Positions 1 through 7,179 of a stretch of DNA of 10,405 nucleotides are shown here, piece by piece. The notes under the pieces are model-generated. The model did not search any database. It had not been told where the DNA came from and saw only the letters and a list, made by a program, of their open reading frames with translations. Source of the DNA: an uncultured Coriobacteriaceae bacterium (GTDB lineage: Bacteria; Actinomycetota; Coriobacteriia; Coriobacteriales; Atopobiaceae). The stretch lies in assembly GCA_900551595.1 (NCBI GenBank), contig URWR01000043.1:1-10405 (forward strand), in the 5' to 3' direction. Positions within the stretch are counted from its first letter, which is position 1; each line of letters begins with the position of its first letter. A program made the translations under genes and the position numbers.

Positions 1-775
<775 letters not shown>

Positions 776-780
776 AAATA

Positions 781-798
781 CCGTTCTTACAAGAACGG
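781..798 (-). repeat. short inverted repeat next to 16S 5' end
   Basis: The arms CCGTTCTT and AAGAACGG form a perfect 8-bp palindrome with a 2-nt centre (7 bp with a 4-nt loop is sterically likelier). It lies a few bases upstream of the mature 16S end. The 3' arm element GAACGG recurs at the 16S start (TTGAACGGAGAG). It probably belongs to the precursor processing region. Confidence 0.5.
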
Positions 799-872
799 AA
801 TAAAAACGTTTTAAAATAAGTTAATCGTCAGGCTCCAGCTTATACGCTGTCGATTCTTCGGATTCAAAAGAA

Positions 873-898
873 ATAAGACAGGGTAAAACCCTTCTTAT
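873..898 (-). other. terminator-like hairpin inside the rRNA leader
   Basis: In minus-strand RNA, ATAAGA-AGGGT pairs with ACCCT-(G)-TCTTAT around a UUU loop. This is an 11-bp stem with one bulged base. It is followed by TTCTTTTG, so the arrangement looks like a weak intrinsic terminator about 100 nt before mature 16S. It may simply be part of the processing structure. Confidence 0.5.
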
Positions 899-944
899 CT
901 GCTTGAACTCTTAGCTGTCTTTAACAACTTCTCAGTTGCAGTAT

Positions 945-957
945 CCGGTTCTCAAGG
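945..957 (-). promoter_or_regulatory. boxA-like antitermination motif in rRNA leader (candidate)
   Basis: The minus-strand sequence CCTTGAGAACCGG resembles the boxA-type CTTTGAAAACT element of Gram-positive rRNA leaders and spacers, which binds NusB/NusE and prevents premature termination of rRNA transcripts. It lies about 35 nt after the predicted start site and upstream of a terminator-like hairpin, which fits such a role. The match is by eye and not exact. Confidence 0.4.
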
Positions 958-960
958 TTC

Positions 961-987
961 GCGGCCGTCGGGCTTGCCCCGCGGCGC
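961..987 (-). other. G+C-rich hairpin at the start of the rRNA leader
   Basis: In minus-strand RNA, GCG-CCG-CGGG pairs with CCCG-CGG-CGC around a GCAAG loop. That makes 10 base pairs with two single-base bulges (an A and a C) on the 3' side. It sits at the predicted transcript 5' end, where it could protect the transcript or serve as a processing structure. It lacks a following U-tract, so it is not a terminator. Confidence 0.55.
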
Positions 988-995
988 GAGAAATG

Positions 996-1024
996 ACTAT
1001 ACGCACGCCAAGCCTCGGCTGCAA
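996..1024 (-). promoter_or_regulatory. rRNA operon promoter (sigma-70 type)
   Basis: On the minus strand, TTGCAG (-35, 1024-1019) and TATAGT (-10, 1001-996) are separated by exactly 17 nt. Transcription would start near 988-990, at the edge of the G+C-rich leader hairpin. It is the best sigma-70-like site I found between the transporter gene and 16S. Only one such promoter was recognised, although rRNA operons often have tandem ones. Confidence 0.7.
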
Positions 1025-1231
1025 GTGAGATCGAGGATTTAGCGCTTGTCTACACATTTCCTACATAATTGGGATAGTGATTCTCGCGTTCGGTAGGTGT
1101 CATAATCCCTCATTTATCTGCTCTTTTGCCCTTAAATCCTTGCAGATGGTCAAAAGGTCTCGGTCAACGGTATTTCTCACCATATGACCAAGACCTTTTG
1201 AAACTATTTTTCCAAAAATTTTGTCTGACCC
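1025..1231. other. intergenic region between transporter gene and rRNA promoter
   Basis: About 200 nt hold no credible gene. The only clear structure is the inverted repeat at 1151-1200. The rest, 1025-1150, is featureless to my eye, and I could not find a second well-spaced rRNA promoter in it. Confidence 0.6.
1151..1200 (-). terminator. 16-bp inverted repeat, likely terminator of the transporter gene
   Basis: CAAAAGGTCTCGGTCA (1151-1166) and TGACCAAGACCTTTTG (1185-1200) are inverted repeats with one mismatch, around an 18-nt centre that contains a further GGT/ACC pair. In minus-strand RNA the mismatch is a tolerated G-U pair; in plus-strand RNA it is C-A. The structure therefore suits transcription of the transporter gene ending 32 nt upstream. 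The U-run is short and lies within the 3' arm (CCTTTTG), so it is an imperfect intrinsic terminator. A protein-binding palindrome is the alternative. Confidence 0.55.
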
Positions 1232-2488
1232 TTATTTTGATATCTCATGCCGAGCATCTGGAAGCTTGAGAAGCAATACAAATCCGATGATGAGAAGAAC
1301 CCCGATCGAGAGCACTCCATAATTTGCTGATCCTGTAAGGGATGTCACTGTGGCTACTAAAAACGTACCCATCACACTTGCATAGCGTCCAAAAATATCG
1401 AAGAAACCGTAATACTCGTTGGCACGTTCTTTCGGAACAAGCTTTCCAAAGTAGCTTCTTGAAAGAGCTTGTATGCCGCCTTGGAACATCCCGACTGCAA
1501 TAGCCAAGATCCAGAACTCAAAAGCACTCTGAAGGAAAAACGCTGCAAACAGCACGATACACACGTACGCAAATACAGCAATCAATATCATGCGCAAGGT
1601 GCCATACTTCCCTGCCATGCGCCCATAAGCAATCGCAGAAGGAAATGCAACGAATTGAGTCACAAGCAACGCCAAAATGAGCTGTGTGGAATCAATGTCC
1701 AGTGATGATCCGTATGTAGTTGCCATCGAAATAACAGTATGAACACCATCGATGTAGAAGAAGAACGCGATCATGTAGATAAAGAGCTGGCGGTCTTTTG
1801 CAATACTTTTTAATGTTGTTCCTAAACCCTTAAACGTTTTTGCAATCTCGGTGCCCAGCGTGGCTCCTTCACCAAGTGTTTTGCCAAAACGCTGTCGATA
1901 CGTACGCACAAGCGGCAACGTAAAAACAAGCCACCATAAAGCAATAATGATAAATGAGACACGTACACACCAGAGCATATCCAAGCCCAAAACGGCTGGT
2001 CCACCCAAGATGAGTCCAATGCAGACGATAAATGGAATGCAAGAACCTATGTAGCCCCATGCATAACCCGATGAGCTCACACTATCCATACGATCGTCGG
2101 TTGTTACATCGGTGAGCATGGCATCGTAGAATGTCATCGACGAGTTAAGCCCGATAGTACAAAGCACATAGACCACGAGAAATGGCAACGCACTCATAGG
2201 GATTGCCTGTGCAAGACACAAAACAAACCCTGTAAGAAAGGCACCTAAAAAGAATTTAATTTTGTTGCCGGCGAAATCAGCCAAAGAACCCAAAATCGGC
2301 ATGAGAAGCGCCACAACAAGCGAAGCAACCGTCTGAGCATTAGCCCAAGCAGTAACAAGCTCTGCTGCCGAAGCCCCCTGGTTTATTGCATTAAAATAGA
2401 TAGGAACAACAGACGTATTAAATAAGACAAGCGCAGAATTACCCACATCGTAGAGCACCCAGTTTCGCTCTAACTTCGTAAATTTCAT
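1232..2488 (-). CDS. UMF1/Atg22-like major facilitator superfamily transporter
   Basis: This is an integral membrane transporter, 418 residues from the chosen ATG, with about 12 hydrophobic segments. It matches the MFS branch related to the fungal vacuole effluxer Atg22 (UMF1 family). Recognisable blocks are YDVGNSA (13-19), FYDAMLTDV (120-128), SSSGYAWGYIG (138-148), FFFYIDGVHT (242-251), GGIQALSRSYFGKLVP (337-352) and EYYGFFDIFGRYASVMG (358-374). Fungal Atg22 exports amino acids from the vacuole; the substrate of bacterial members is generally unknown and cannot be read from this sequence. An upstream in-frame ATG (2545) would add 19 polar residues but has no clear ribosome site. The ATG at 2488 has GAGGAAGG 11 nt upstream and begins directly before the conserved first block. 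The gene stands alone, collinear with the downstream rRNA operon and divergent from the phospholipase-like gene. Confidence 0.88.
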   Translation of the reverse strand: MKFTKLERNWVLYDVGNSALVLFNTSVVPIYFNAINQGASAAELVTAWANAQTVASLVVALLMPILGSLADFAGNKIKFFLGAFLTGFVLCLAQAIPMSALPFLVVYVLCTIGLNSSMTFYDAMLTDVTTDDRMDSVSSSGYAWGYIGSCIPFIVCIGLILGGPAVLGLDMLWCVRVSFIIIALWWLVFTLPLVRTYRQRFGKTLGEGATLGTEIAKTFKGLGTTLKSIAKDRQLFIYMIAFFFYIDGVHTVISMATTYGSSLDIDSTQLILALLVTQFVAFPSAIAYGRMAGKYGTLRMILIAVFAYVCIVLFAAFFLQSAFEFWILAIAVGMFQGGIQALSRSYFGKLVPKERANEYYGFFDIFGRYASVMGTFLVATVTSLTGSANYGVLSIGVLLIIGFVLLLKLPDARHEISK

Positions 2489-2690
2489 GGTTGCTACGTC
2501 CTTCCTCTGAGCGCAGCTTTGTTCTACATCGATTAAAAAGATCATACGCTGCTTAATGCATGCTAATTCCGTCTATGACACAAATAGGTAAGCCAGACGT
2601 AAAACATTCTCGCTTTTCAGCCACAATCTGAGCTATTGATAACAGCTTTAAGGGGTACGAATAGACATAACCTATGCGATGGGAGGCAAA
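2489..2690. other. divergent intergenic region
   Basis: About 200 nt separate the divergent transporter and phospholipase-like genes, so promoters for both should lie here. On the plus strand TTGATA (2636-2641) is a plausible -35, but I see no convincing -10 at the right distance (GAATAG at 2659 is weak). No good minus-strand promoter pair stood out. I saw no palindromic operator. Confidence 0.45.
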
Positions 2691-3614
2691 ATGCCCGCGA
2701 TTATTACACACCGTCTATTTGGTGAGAGAGCTCAGAAAGAATTACCGGAAGGCCTTATTGACGGTGAGGAACAACTCTTAGCTTTTCTTTTGGGAAACCA
2801 AGGTCCTGATCCGTTCTTCTTCCGCTTCTCAGGAATACCGAGAAAACTGCATGCATCACATGAGCTTGCCCATCGTATGCACAATGAACATATCTATGAA
2901 GCTTTCCAAGCTATGCACACGGGTGTAGAAAGACTTCCGGTTGCTGATAGTCGTATTGGACGCGCATTCGCATTGGGCATGCTCTCTCATTACGCCTTAG
3001 ATCGAACAGTTCATCCGTATGTCTATGCTCAGCAAAATGATCTTATTTCCGCGAATGTAGATTTAAATGACGCAGAAAATGAAGTACATGCCATTATCGA
3101 AAGCGATCTGGATTGTTGGCTTCTTTGGCAAACAAGAAAAGTAACGGTTCAGGAATATCCGCCTGCCGAGATTCTCATTTGTACAGAGAGAATCGGTCGC
3201 GTTGCAGGAGCACTCATGAGTCATGTTGCTCTCACAACATTCGGGATTGACCTTGATGTCGATGAGTACCCGCATGCAGTTAACAATATGAGGCAGGTGT
3301 ACCAACTCATTGAACCAGCTGGCTCGAATCGTAATCAAAAAATTGGAAAACTCGAACGCTTATTCAGAAGGCATTCAATGCTTTCGTCGCTTGCTCACCC
3401 AACACAAGATCTTTCTGCAGACGCTGCAGCAAATATTGAGCATTTCCTTTGGACAAATCCATTTACGGGCCAACAATCGAATGACTCTTTTAATGATCGT
3501 CTAAAAGAAGCGCTCGCAGATTGGGAAAAGCTTGCAGAGGCGTTTATCCATGGTGGAAGCGTGCTTGCAAATGAAATAGCTGGCATCAATTATTCTGGTC
3601 AAAGATCTCAATGA
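2691..3614 (+). CDS. zinc-dependent phospholipase C-like protein
   Basis: The 307-residue product belongs, by motif recognition, to the zinc-dependent phospholipase C-type family (Pfam Zn_dep_PLPC), all-helical proteins with three catalytic zinc ions. Blocks in order are MPAIITHRLFGE (1-12), LGNQGPDPFFF (34-44), HASHELAHRMHNEH (54-67), LSHYALDRTVHPYVYAQ (98-113) and NEVHAIIESDLD (130-141). A C-terminal WTNPFTG (254-260) is also typical. Candidate metal ligands include H7, D40, H64, H67, H100, D104, H108, H133 and E137. There is no signal peptide or membrane segment, unlike the secreted clostridial enzymes, so a cytoplasmic role is likely and the substrate is unknown. The start is ATG 2691, with GGGAGG four bases upstream; an in-frame ATG at 2679 overlaps that ribosome site. 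The gene has no co-oriented protein neighbour; the next plus-strand gene is tRNA-Asn. Confidence 0.82.
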   Translation: MPAIITHRLFGERAQKELPEGLIDGEEQLLAFLLGNQGPDPFFFRFSGIPRKLHASHELAHRMHNEHIYEAFQAMHTGVERLPVADSRIGRAFALGMLSHYALDRTVHPYVYAQQNDLISANVDLNDAENEVHAIIESDLDCWLLWQTRKVTVQEYPPAEILICTERIGRVAGALMSHVALTTFGIDLDVDEYPHAVNNMRQVYQLIEPAGSNRNQKIGKLERLFRRHSMLSSLAHPTQDLSADAAANIEHFLWTNPFTGQQSNDSFNDRLKEALADWEKLAEAFIHGGSVLANEIAGINYSGQRSQ

Positions 3615-3699
3615 TTGCTATTTCGCCAGGTAAAGTGCCTTTATTAAGTAGCTTGCCAAATTATGGAAGCTCAAACGCATAAGAATTTGAAAAAAATGG

Positions 3700-3727
3700 T
3701 TGCACCTAAAATAGTATTCGGTATACT
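3700..3727 (+). promoter_or_regulatory. promoter of tRNA-Asn
   Basis: TTGCAC (-35, 3700-3705) and TATACT (-10, 3722-3727) are 16 nt apart. Transcription would start near 3734, about 20 nt before the tRNA. The pair is close to the sigma-70 consensus and resembles the rRNA promoter in this window (TTGCAG/TATAGT). No clear terminator for the upstream protein gene was seen between 3615 and 3699. Confidence 0.65.
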
Positions 3728-3755
3728 TACTTCTTGTGCAAAGCGCACGACATAT

Positions 3756-3830
3756 TCCCCGGTGGCGCAGCGGTAGCGCAACTGACTGTTAATCAGTGTG
3801 TCGTAGGTTCGAACCCTACCCGGGGAGCCA
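3756..3830 (+). tRNA. tRNA-Asn, anticodon GUU
   Basis: A complete cloverleaf is visible. The acceptor stem pairs TCCCCGG with CCGGGGA. The D arm contains AGCGGTAGC. The anticodon stem ACTGA/TCAGT encloses the loop CTGTTAA with anticodon GTT, read as Asn. The T arm is GTAGG-TTCGAAC-CCTAC. The discriminator base is G and the 3' CCA is encoded in the gene. The 75-nt length is normal. It stands alone with its own promoter and terminator, on the strand opposite the large gene cluster. Confidence 0.97.
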
Positions 3831-3838
3831 GAATTTTC

Positions 3839-3864
3839 AAGCCCTCTTTTCAGAGGGCTTTTTT
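3839..3864 (+). terminator. intrinsic terminator of tRNA-Asn
   Basis: AAGCCCTCT (3839-3847) and AGAGGGCTT (3852-3860) form a perfect 9-bp stem with a TTTC loop, followed by a run of six T (3859-3864). It begins eight bases after the tRNA CCA end. Confidence 0.93.
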
Positions 3865-3917
3865 ATTATGATTTCTCAGATTTTATACTGAACCACTAAT
3901 TGCAAAAGCGGATAAAA

Positions 3918-3945
3918 CAAAAGTGCCGGCACAAAGCCGGCACTT
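3918..3945 (-). terminator. intrinsic terminator of the rbfA-to-rpoD cluster
   Basis: AAGTGCCGGC and GCCGGCACTT (3921-3930 and 3936-3945) form a perfect 10-bp stem with a 5-nt loop. On the minus strand the stem is followed by TTTTGTTTTA, a good U-tract. It lies about 30 nt after the rpoD stop. It faces the tRNA-Asn terminator, so the two opposing transcripts are kept apart. Confidence 0.93.
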
Positions 3946-3976
3946 AAATCCAATAATTCAAGCGAAGAGAATTTCC

Positions 3977-5323
3977 TTACTCCTGCATATAGTCTTTCAG
4001 ACGGCCAGAGCGACTGGGATGACGCAGTTTTGCAAGCGTCTTGCTCTCGATCTGACGAATACGCTCGCGCGTAACACCAAACTCGCGACCAACCTCTTCA
4101 AGCGTTCTGGGGTGACCATCTTCCAATCCAAAGCGAAGCTTAATTACTTTGCGCTCACGATCGGCAAGGCCATCAAGCACTTGATCGAGTTGCTCATGAA
4201 GCATTGAATCCGTTGCGGCATCTGGAGGAGCCACTGCCTGAGAATCCTCAATGAAGTCGCCCAGTTGTGAATCCTCTTCTTCGCCAATAGGCGTCTCAAG
4301 GGACACGGGCTCCTGACTGATCTTCTGAATCTCGCGCACGCGATCGGCACTCATACCCATCTCCTCGCCAATCTCTTCGGGAGTTGGGTCACGACCTAAA
4401 TCCTGAAGGAGCTGGCGCTGCACACGTACGAGTTTGTTAATGGTCTCTACCATGTGCACTGGGATACGAATAGTACGAGCCTGATCGGCAATAGCACGCG
4501 TAATTGCCTGGCGAATCCACCAGGTAGCATACGTCGAGAATTTGAAGCCTTTGGTATAGTCGAACTTCTCAACTGCGCGAATGAGACCCAAATTACCTTC
4601 CTGGATAAGATCCAGGAAGAGCATACCGCGTCCCACATAGCGTTTAGCGATAGAGACAACGAGACGCAAGTTTGCAGAAATAAGCGCCTGCTTTGCCTCA
4701 AGACCCACCTGTTCAACACGTGTAAGACGACGACGCTCCGCACGTGTGAGTTCCTCTTCTCCCATGTCGGCAGCTTCAAGATGCTGAGCAGCATCGGTGC
4801 CAGCCTCAATCTTCATGGCGAGATTAACTTCTTCAGCGGCAGTAAGAAGGTCAACCTTACCAATTTCTTTTAAGTACATGCGTACCGGATCGCCCGTGAG
4901 CATAACCGTACTTGAATCAACACGGCGACGTGCTTTGCTGCGCGCCGAGCGGCGTTGAGGTTGACGAACTTTTGCTGCAGCACGAAGCTCCTCATCGGCA
5001 ACTTTTGTTTCCTCGAGAGCTGCCTTGCGGTCATCGTCGACATCATCGCCAAAAGGATCATCATCGTCATCATCAGCGACGCCACCCATTGTGGCTAAAA
5101 GATCCGGTGAAAGCGTCCCATCACCATCAGCTTCGATATCGACACCTTTTGCTCTTAAGGCATCGTAAATATCGGAAAGCTCCTCATCATTGATATCCAC
5201 CTCACGCAGCGCGATCTGGATATCATCTTCAGTGACGCTTTTTCCATCTGAACTTTTTACGATGTTGTCTACGACAATGCTCAGCTCTTTAGGGAGCTTG
5301 ATATCGTTCTTCTTCTTGGCCAC
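3977..5323 (-). CDS. rpoD: RNA polymerase primary sigma factor RpoD (SigA/HrdB type)
   Basis: The housekeeping sigma factor directs RNA polymerase core to most promoters. The 448-residue product shows a region 1.1-like N-terminus (about 12-65). A charged linker follows, with an acidic run (84-98) and then a basic run (120-134). Region 1.2 begins [11 protein letters not shown] (145-155). Region 2 runs from [17 protein letters not shown] (217-233) through [20 protein letters not shown] (262-281), covering core binding, melting and -10 recognition. Region 3 follows at about 295-365. Region 4.2 holds the helix-turn-helix [20 protein letters not shown] (407-426) for the -35. All regions of a group 1 sigma are intact. 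The start is GTG, with AAAGGAG four bases upstream. It is last in the cluster, 44 nt after dnaG; a weak TAGAAT hexamer in that gap (5355-5350) could be an internal -10, but no good -35 accompanies it. Confidence 0.97.
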   Translation of the reverse strand: MAKKKNDIKLPKELSIVVDNIVKSSDGKSVTEDDIQIALREVDINDEELSDIYDALRAKGVDIEADGDGTLSPDLLATMGGVADDDDDDPFGDDVDDDRKAALEETKVADEELRAAAKVRQPQRRSARSKARRRVDSSTVMLTGDPVRMYLKEIGKVDLLTAAEEVNLAMKIEAGTDAAQHLEAADMGEEELTRAERRRLTRVEQVGLEAKQALISANLRLVVSIAKRYVGRGMLFLDLIQEGNLGLIRAVEKFDYTKGFKFSTYATWWIRQAITRAIADQARTIRIPVHMVETINKLVRVQRQLLQDLGRDPTPEEIGEEMGMSADRVREIQKISQEPVSLETPIGEEEDSQLGDFIEDSQAVAPPDAATDSMLHEQLDQVLDGLADRERKVIKLRFGLEDGHPRTLEEVGREFGVTRERIRQIESKTLAKLRHPSRSGRLKDYMQE

Positions 5324-5367
5324 GTGGCTCCTTTCGACATAGCCGCTAAATTCTACCCTATTCCGGC

Positions 5368-7179
5368 CTATTCATAACCCTCAGAGAGCCTTTCACTTAA
5401 TTCATTGACATATCGCTGCAACTGAGTTGCCTCTCGAAAGAGTTTTTCTGCATCCTGAGACTGATCGGAGGTCTGCAAACGCGCTTTTATCCCACGAATA
5501 CGTCGTTTGGTAGAGAATAGATCTACTTGATCAACGAGAAATGCTGCACGCTTTTTCACATCATCAGAAGAAGCCGGGAACTGGCTTTCCGCCAAGATTT
5601 GCCGAGCTTTGGGCACAACAGCTTCAACGGTTGTAATAATTTCGCGCGGCGTAGTTCCTGCGGGGGTCGCCAACATCGCCCATGCAATCGTCTCATGAAC
5701 AGGATCTGTCCAAGAAAAAGACCCCAGTCGATCGGCATATTTTCTAAATGCATCGAGGTTTTCTGCCATAGAAGCTAACAGCTCACGTTCAACTAAAATT
5801 TGCCGACGCTCATCCAGAGAAAAAGTACGCATCCTAGAAGACGGTTGTTGTACATGAACCTGTTGATCATGAGAGGCTATTTCAGTCTCAAACTCAGCAG
5901 GTTTTGCTTGCTGAATTGCACGGCGCGTCTCTGCAACATTTGTGCCTAGCGCATCTGCTAAACGCGTCGCATAACCATCCAACAAAACTGAATTTTTAAG
6001 TGGCGCCAAGATAGACGCCAATTCATGCAGCGCTTTCACTCGCTGTCCCGGAACAGTTAAGTCATAGCCTGCAAGACGGTGTTCAAAAACGAAGTCGATA
6101 AGTGGTCGAGATTTTCCCAATTCCTCACGAAGCGCATCAGGACCATAGGTATCAAGAAACTCTGCTGGATCTAAATTGTTAGGTAAGACTACACAGCGCA
6201 GATCAGCATCGGTCTGGGTAACGTAGCGAACTGCACGCTCTGCAGCTCGCTGTCCCGCTGCATCACCATCAAACAGGCAAATAATGGTATGCGCAAACCG
6301 AGATAAGGTGCGAACATGATCGAGTGAAAACGATGTTCCCAAAGCGGCTACCGCATTGGTAAAACCAGCCTCATGCATGGCAATAACATCGGTATATCCC
6401 TCGGAAACTATTGCGGTTCTTTGCGCAGTAATTGTCTCTTTTGCGCGATCAAAGGCAAACATATGCTTTGATTTGTGAAAGACAGCTGTCTCTTTAGTAT
6501 TGAGGTATTTGGGTTTCGCGTCGGTAAGAACACGCCCACCAAATGCGATAACACGACCACCTTCATCACGAATTGGGAACATTACCCGATCGTAGAATCT
6601 ATCCTGAAGATGGTTATTTCTCTCTACAGCCAGATCTGCCGCAATCATCTCGGCAGCAGAAAAGCCCTTTTGAGAGAGGTGGGAAACGAGCTGCGCATGG
6701 CCTGGAGCAAATCCCAGCCCCCATCGGCGACACACCGAAGAGCCAAATCCACGACCCGCCAAATACGAGCGACCCGCAGCGCAATCTTTGCCTTTTCCAC
6801 GCAGAAGCAATAAAGCATAAAACGCCTGCGCCTCTGTTAAGCAATCGATAAGGCGATTGCGCTTTGGACCATGGTGCGTAGAGCCATGCTCCTCGGTAAG
6901 TTCTATACCAGCTCGATCGGCTAAATAACGAATGGCGTCGGGAAAGGAAAGATTTTCTCGTTCGCAAATATAATCAAAAACGTCTCCGCCTTTACCGCAG
7001 CCAAAACAATGCCATAAGCCTGTTGAGGGATTGATCTTGAATGACGGGCTTTTCTCATGGTGGAAAGGACAGCATCCCCAAAACTCACCACCACGCTGCT
7101 TGAGCGGCACGGTCTCTGACACAAGTGCAACAAAGTCTGTTTCTTTGCGTACACGCTCCTTGTCTTCATCAGAGATCAT
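5368..7179 (-). CDS. dnaG: DNA primase DnaG
   Basis: DnaG synthesises the RNA primers for leading-strand initiation and for Okazaki fragments, working with the replicative helicase. The 603-residue length is normal. The N-terminal zinc-ribbon has ligands C37, H40, C58 and C61 in [11 protein letters not shown] and [10 protein letters not shown]. The polymerase core includes [10 protein letters not shown] (194-203) and [14 protein letters not shown] (224-237). The TOPRIM fold carries the catalytic glutamate in [14 protein letters not shown] (E260) and the acidic [13 protein letters not shown] motif (D304, D306). The C-terminal 150 residues, which normally bind DnaB, are poorly conserved as usual. 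The ATG at 7179 has AGGGGG five bases upstream and overlaps the ribF stop by 11 nt, suggesting translational coupling. It is followed by rpoD, the classical pairing of the macromolecular synthesis operon. Confidence 0.97.
   Translation of the reverse strand: MISDEDKERVRKETDFVALVSETVPLKQRGGEFWGCCPFHHEKSPSFKINPSTGLWHCFGCGKGGDVFDYICERENLSFPDAIRYLADRAGIELTEEHGSTHHGPKRNRLIDCLTEAQAFYALLLLRGKGKDCAAGRSYLAGRGFGSSVCRRWGLGFAPGHAQLVSHLSQKGFSAAEMIAADLAVERNNHLQDRFYDRVMFPIRDEGGRVIAFGGRVLTDAKPKYLNTKETAVFHKSKHMFAFDRAKETITAQRTAIVSEGYTDVIAMHEAGFTNAVAALGTSFSLDHVRTLSRFAHTIICLFDGDAAGQRAAERAVRYVTQTDADLRCVVLPNNLDPAEFLDTYGPDALREELGKSRPLIDFVFEHRLAGYDLTVPGQRVKALHELASILAPLKNSVLLDGYATRLADALGTNVAETRRAIQQAKPAEFETEIASHDQQVHVQQPSSRMRTFSLDERRQILVERELLASMAENLDAFRKYADRLGSFSWTDPVHETIAWAMLATPAGTTPREIITTVEAVVPKARQILAESQFPASSDDVKKRAAFLVDQVDLFSTKRRIRGIKARLQTSDQSQDAEKLFREATQLQRYVNELSERLSEGYE

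Larger units (their letters stand above)
776..990 (-). other. rRNA operon leader (precursor 5' region)
   Basis: About 215 nt of transcribed leader lie between the predicted start site (about 988-990) and the mature 16S end. Read along the minus strand it holds a G+C-rich hairpin (987-961), a boxA-like motif CCTTGAGAACCGG (957-945), a small GNRA-loop hairpin CAACT-GAGA-AGTTG (938-925), a terminator-like hairpin (898-873), and an 8-bp hairpin just before 16S (798-781). The boxA-like motif resembles the CTTTGAAAACT element of Firmicutes rRNA leaders. The leader would be removed by RNase processing. No reading frame here looks real. Confidence 0.75.

Noticed and set aside
916..927. TGTCTTTAACAA, which resembles the E. 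coli boxA (TGCTCTTTAACA)
   Set aside because: It is on the plus strand, opposite to rRNA transcription, so it cannot act as boxA for this operon; probably chance.
1151..1200. Inverted repeat as terminal repeats of a mobile element
   Set aside because: The arms are only 18 nt apart, with no transposase, no target duplication and no room for cargo.
2489..2545. Upstream in-frame ATG start of the transporter
   Set aside because: It adds a polar 19-residue segment with no ribosome site, whereas ATG 2488 has GAGGAAGG upstream and abuts the conserved first motif.
2679..2690. Upstream in-frame ATG of the phospholipase-like gene
   Set aside because: This ATG overlaps the GGGAGG ribosome site used by ATG 2691, and family members begin with MPA-type sequence.
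3628..3690. Short stems after the phospholipase-like gene (such as AGCTT/AAGCT) as a terminator
   Set aside because: The stems are about 5 bp without a U-tract; too weak to call.
4447..5193. Long open reading frames antisense to or out of frame with rpoD
   Set aside because: They are shadows of the rpoD reading frame, whose product matches sigma regions throughout; no motifs or ribosome sites support them.
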